From: a bacterium | Lineage (GTDB): Bacteria; Patescibacteriota; Patescibacteriia; Patescibacteriales; GWE2-39-37 | Assembly (NCBI GenBank): GCA_021786695.1 | Contig: JAJYMT010000080.1 | Span: forward strand, 1 to 7,058 | DNA length: 7,058 nt | Direction: 5' to 3' | Shown: positions 5,566 to 7,058 of the stretch, one piece after another | Layout: the number at the start of each line of letters is the position of its first letter | How positions within the stretch are numbered: position 1 is the first letter of the stretch | Program-made: the position numbers and the translations under genes | Notes under the pieces: generated by a model | The model's database searches: none | What the model was told of the DNA's origin: nothing | The model's input: only the letters and a program-made list of their open reading frames with translations

Positions 5566-5624
5566 ACAACAAAGCCCCGTCTCAATGCATCGCGAAACAC
5601 GATGCGCTGGGACGGGGCTTTTAA
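5565..5624. terminator. Bidirectional terminator (T-box terminator and zinc-ribbon gene end)
   Basis: AAAGCCCCGTC (5571-5581) pairs with GACGGGGCTTT (5611-5621). Inside it a further 6-bp stem, GCATCG with CGATGC, is separated by an internal loop. On the minus strand UUUGUUGUU follows, and this is the T-box terminator. On the plus strand the stem ends in CTTTT just after the zinc-ribbon stop. The minus-strand 5' arm shares CCCGU and adjacent bases with the T-box antiterminator, so the two folds exclude each other. Confidence 0.85.
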
Positions 5625-5745
5625 AAGTATCCCGCGGTTCCACCCAAATTCCCCGACAAACAGCGGGGCTCTCGTTTCACCGGCTTAGTCAAATGATGCG
5701 GCGGGAGCCGCAATCTGCTTGGTGGGCAGATCAATCGCCAAGGTG
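5571..5745 (-). promoter_or_regulatory. T-box riboswitch, threonine-type, upstream of thrS
   Basis: A tRNA-sensing leader that lets transcription continue when tRNA-Thr is uncharged. The 13-nt consensus GGGUGGAACCGCG is exact at 5645-5633. The antiterminator folds as UUGGG (5647-5643) with CCCAG (5611-5607), a 7-nt bulge UGGAACC, and GCGGG (5635-5631) with CCCGU (5616-5612). Bulge UGGA would pair with a tRNA ending UCCA. Stem III is CCCCG (5668-5664) with CGGGG (5655-5651). The candidate Stem I is AUCUGC (5731-5726) with GCAGAU (5718-5713) around loop CCACCAA, whose ACC (5723-5721) is a threonine codon followed by A. A second hairpin, GCGGC-UCCC-GCCGC (5711-5698), follows. CACC-UU-GGC near the 5' end can pair with GCCGGUG (5684-5678). 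The T-box half is secure; the Stem I reading is inference. The next gene on this strand is thrS, 240 bases beyond the terminator. Confidence 0.9.
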
Positions 5746-5750
5746 TAATA

Positions 5751-5779
5751 ATCTTATTGCAAAAAGGAACTTTCGTCAA
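5751..5779 (-). promoter_or_regulatory. Promoter of the T-box leader
   Basis: On the minus strand TTGACG (5779-5774), a 17-bp spacer and TAAGAT (5756-5751) place the start site near 5744. That is right at the 5' end of the predicted Stem I region. The same TAAGAT -10 with a 17-bp spacer serves the laccase-domain gene. It begins 8 bases after the stop codon of the upstream membrane-protein gene. Confidence 0.6.
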
Positions 5780-5786
5780 TCCGCCG

Positions 5787-7058
5787 CTATTTTTTCAACT
5801 CGATGATGATATGGTCGGAGGTGTTGGGCGTCCGCTTCAGAAACGAAGGGCTGAATTTGATTTCAAAGGCCGCTACTTCCGGCAGGCCGGACAAATATTG
5901 GTTGAGTTGCTCCGCGGACAGGCCTACCAGCTTTTCCTTGTCGATAAAGCTCGCGTCCTGCTTCGGCATCGCCTTGCCGTCGAACTTCGCCTCGACTGAA
6001 GCGCTTGATTTGGCCAGGTCGAAATTGGTCAAACTGTAGGCGATCTTGTTCCGATCGAATTCGGTAAGCTCGCGGCCGGCCGCCAGTCCGTTCTTTAATT
6101 TCTGTTCCGCCAATTTTTTAGCCACCTCGTCTTTGAACGCCACTACCGCCACCTTGACCGTGACTTTGATCTGGATGCTTTCTTTTTCGTCGCCCGCCTT
6201 GGCATCGGCCGTCACATTGAAGGAACCATCATCAATTTTATAAAGCACCTGATCATACGATTTTTTGAATTCGGCTGCCGCTTCATCTTCCGCCTGCTTG
6301 ACCAACTTGTCTTTGAGTTCTTTGGAGCCGTTATCTAAATCGGCCTGCGCGATCACCGGCTGTTTTTTCTGCCGGTAAACCACCGGCTCGCTCGATTCGG
6401 CATAAATCTTGTCTTGGATTCCGGCCCATAAACCGGGGATGGAAAATCTGCTCGGTCCGATCGCCATTTCCGCGCTCGGCTGGTCGGCGTAGATCGCCAC
6501 CTCCACCGAACCGCCGGCCGGCACGTTGACGGTATCCTTGATCCGGAACAGTTTGTTGTCGGCCGAAAGCAATCTGGTGGTGGCCACCAGCGGCTGGTTC
6601 TTGATATAGTTGTTGATGATCTTCGCCTTGCCGATTGCTTCCTCTCCGAGCACCTGCCCGCCGGTGGCCGGATAGCTGCCTTCGATCGCCAGTTCTTTTG
6701 ACTTGACGATGCCGATCAGGCCGCCGTCCTGGCTGGGCGCGGTGTTTTCGTCGTAGACATCCAGGAATAAACTGGCGCTCACCAAAGACGATTTCGGCTC
6801 GACGATGATGGTGGTTTTGACGAAAGAATAATAGGAAACCAGTGCTACCAAAACAAGCGTGACGGCAATGAAACTGATGGAAATTTTCTTATAGACGCTG
6901 ACTGAACGGTGCGCCGGCGAGCTGAACTCGCTGATCATTTTTTGCTCGATCGGGGTCGGAGTCGGTTTGATTACGCCGTTGAACTCCGTTTTGGCCGGTA
7001 TCGGCGCCGGCGGAACGTCCGCGGCCGACTCGATACCCTTCTTCCTGCTGATCTCCTC
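5787..7058 (-). CDS. Membrane-anchored baseplate-J-like protein (5' end missing)
   Basis: The frame is open to the right edge, so at least 423 residues are present and the true start lies outside the window. An ATG at 6938 exists, but 40 further in-frame codons precede it. The visible N-terminus is Pro-rich and probably disordered (PPAPIPAK, KPTPTPIEQ). One transmembrane segment follows (about 18-40 counted from that ATG; ISFIAVTLVLVALVSYYSFV). Most of the rest would be outside the membrane: an Ig-like or J-like beta region with NNYIKNQPLVATTRLLSADN and KLFRIKDTVNVPAGGSVEV (about 109-147) and GPSRFSIPGL (161-170), then a mixed alpha/beta C-terminal half. This pattern matches hypothetical proteins labelled baseplate J/gp47-like in Patescibacteria, from memory. 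The role is unknown, plausibly cell-envelope. No terminator separates it from the T-box promoter, so read-through into that leader is possible. Confidence 0.72.
   Translation of the reverse strand, partial: EEISRKKGIESAADVPPAPIPAKTEFNGVIKPTPTPIEQKMISEFSSPAHRSVSVYKKISISFIAVTLVLVALVSYYSFVKTTIIVEPKSSLVSASLFLDVYDENTAPSQDGGLIGIVKSKELAIEGSYPATGGQVLGEEAIGKAKIINNYIKNQPLVATTRLLSADNKLFRIKDTVNVPAGGSVEVAIYADQPSAEMAIGPSRFSIPGLWAGIQDKIYAESSEPVVYRQKKQPVIAQADLDNGSKELKDKLVKQAEDEAAAEFKKSYDQVLYKIDDGSFNVTADAKAGDEKESIQIKVTVKVAVVAFKDEVAKKLAEQKLKNGLAAGRELTEFDRNKIAYSLTNFDLAKSSASVEAKFDGKAMPKQDASFIDKEKLVGLSAEQLNQYLSGLPEVAAFEIKFSPSFLKRTPNTSDHIIIELKK

Noticed and set aside
5199..5600. Minus-strand open frame (133 codons) overlapping the thrS start, zinc-ribbon gene and T-box terminator
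   Set aside because: It runs antisense through a zinc-ribbon gene and through a structured leader, has no ribosome binding site and shows no domain pattern.
5741..5786. Canonical long Stem I with kink-turn and distal T-loops extending upstream
   Set aside because: The sequence upstream of the predicted start is a promoter and then the coding end of the membrane-protein gene, with no paired partner or kink-turn motif visible.

Overview
This window looks like a chromosomal stretch from an uncultured bacterium, most likely of the Patescibacteria/CPR (Parcubacteria-like) lineage. That placement is an inference. It rests on four points: a threonyl-tRNA synthetase without its N-terminal TGS domain; a membrane-anchored baseplate-J-like protein of a type common in those genomes; a divergent laccase-fold protein; and conserved enzymes carrying in-frame inserts made of palindromes or low-complexity repeats. 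TGA is used as an ordinary stop (miaB and the zinc-ribbon gene), so the Gracilibacteria/Absconditabacteria code is not in use. No mobile-element genes, CRISPR array, tRNA or rRNA gene was found.

Layout, left to right: the last codons of a Cys-rich protein (+, 2-73); a strong minus-strand terminator whose loop holds the miaA stop codon; miaA (-, 90-1094); a divergently transcribed laccase-domain (YfiH/PgeF-like) gene with a TTG start and strong Shine-Dalgarno sequence (+, 1153-1953) and its own terminator; miaB (-, 1994-3454), which converges on it; thrS (-, 3536-5329); a 60-residue zinc-ribbon protein (+, 5383-5565) with a perfect-consensus promoter; a T-box riboswitch with promoter and terminator (-, about 5779-5565); and a membrane-anchored baseplate-J-like protein running off the right edge (-, 5787-7058, 5' end missing).

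MiaA and MiaB act in sequence on A37 of tRNAs that read UNN codons (i6A, then ms2i6A), and ThrS charges tRNA-Thr, so the minus strand is a translation-fidelity neighbourhood. The strongest regulatory signal is the T-box. It has the full 13-nt consensus GGGUGGAACCGCG, a stem III, a foldable antiterminator with a 7-nt bulge, and a mutually exclusive terminator. The only convincing hairpin available as Stem I is very short and shows a Thr codon (ACC, followed by A) in its terminal loop, which resembles the ultrashort Stem I class. The next gene downstream on that strand is thrS, but the antisense of the zinc-ribbon gene lies between them. Thr-starved read-through would therefore run against that gene's promoter.

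A second theme is in-frame insertion of repeat-like DNA into conserved genes: a 7-bp tandem array in miaA, two inserts in miaB (one holding a perfect 19-bp inverted repeat) and a 35-bp imperfect palindrome in thrS. This resembles Rickettsia palindromic elements in behaviour, but no shared sequence is implied.
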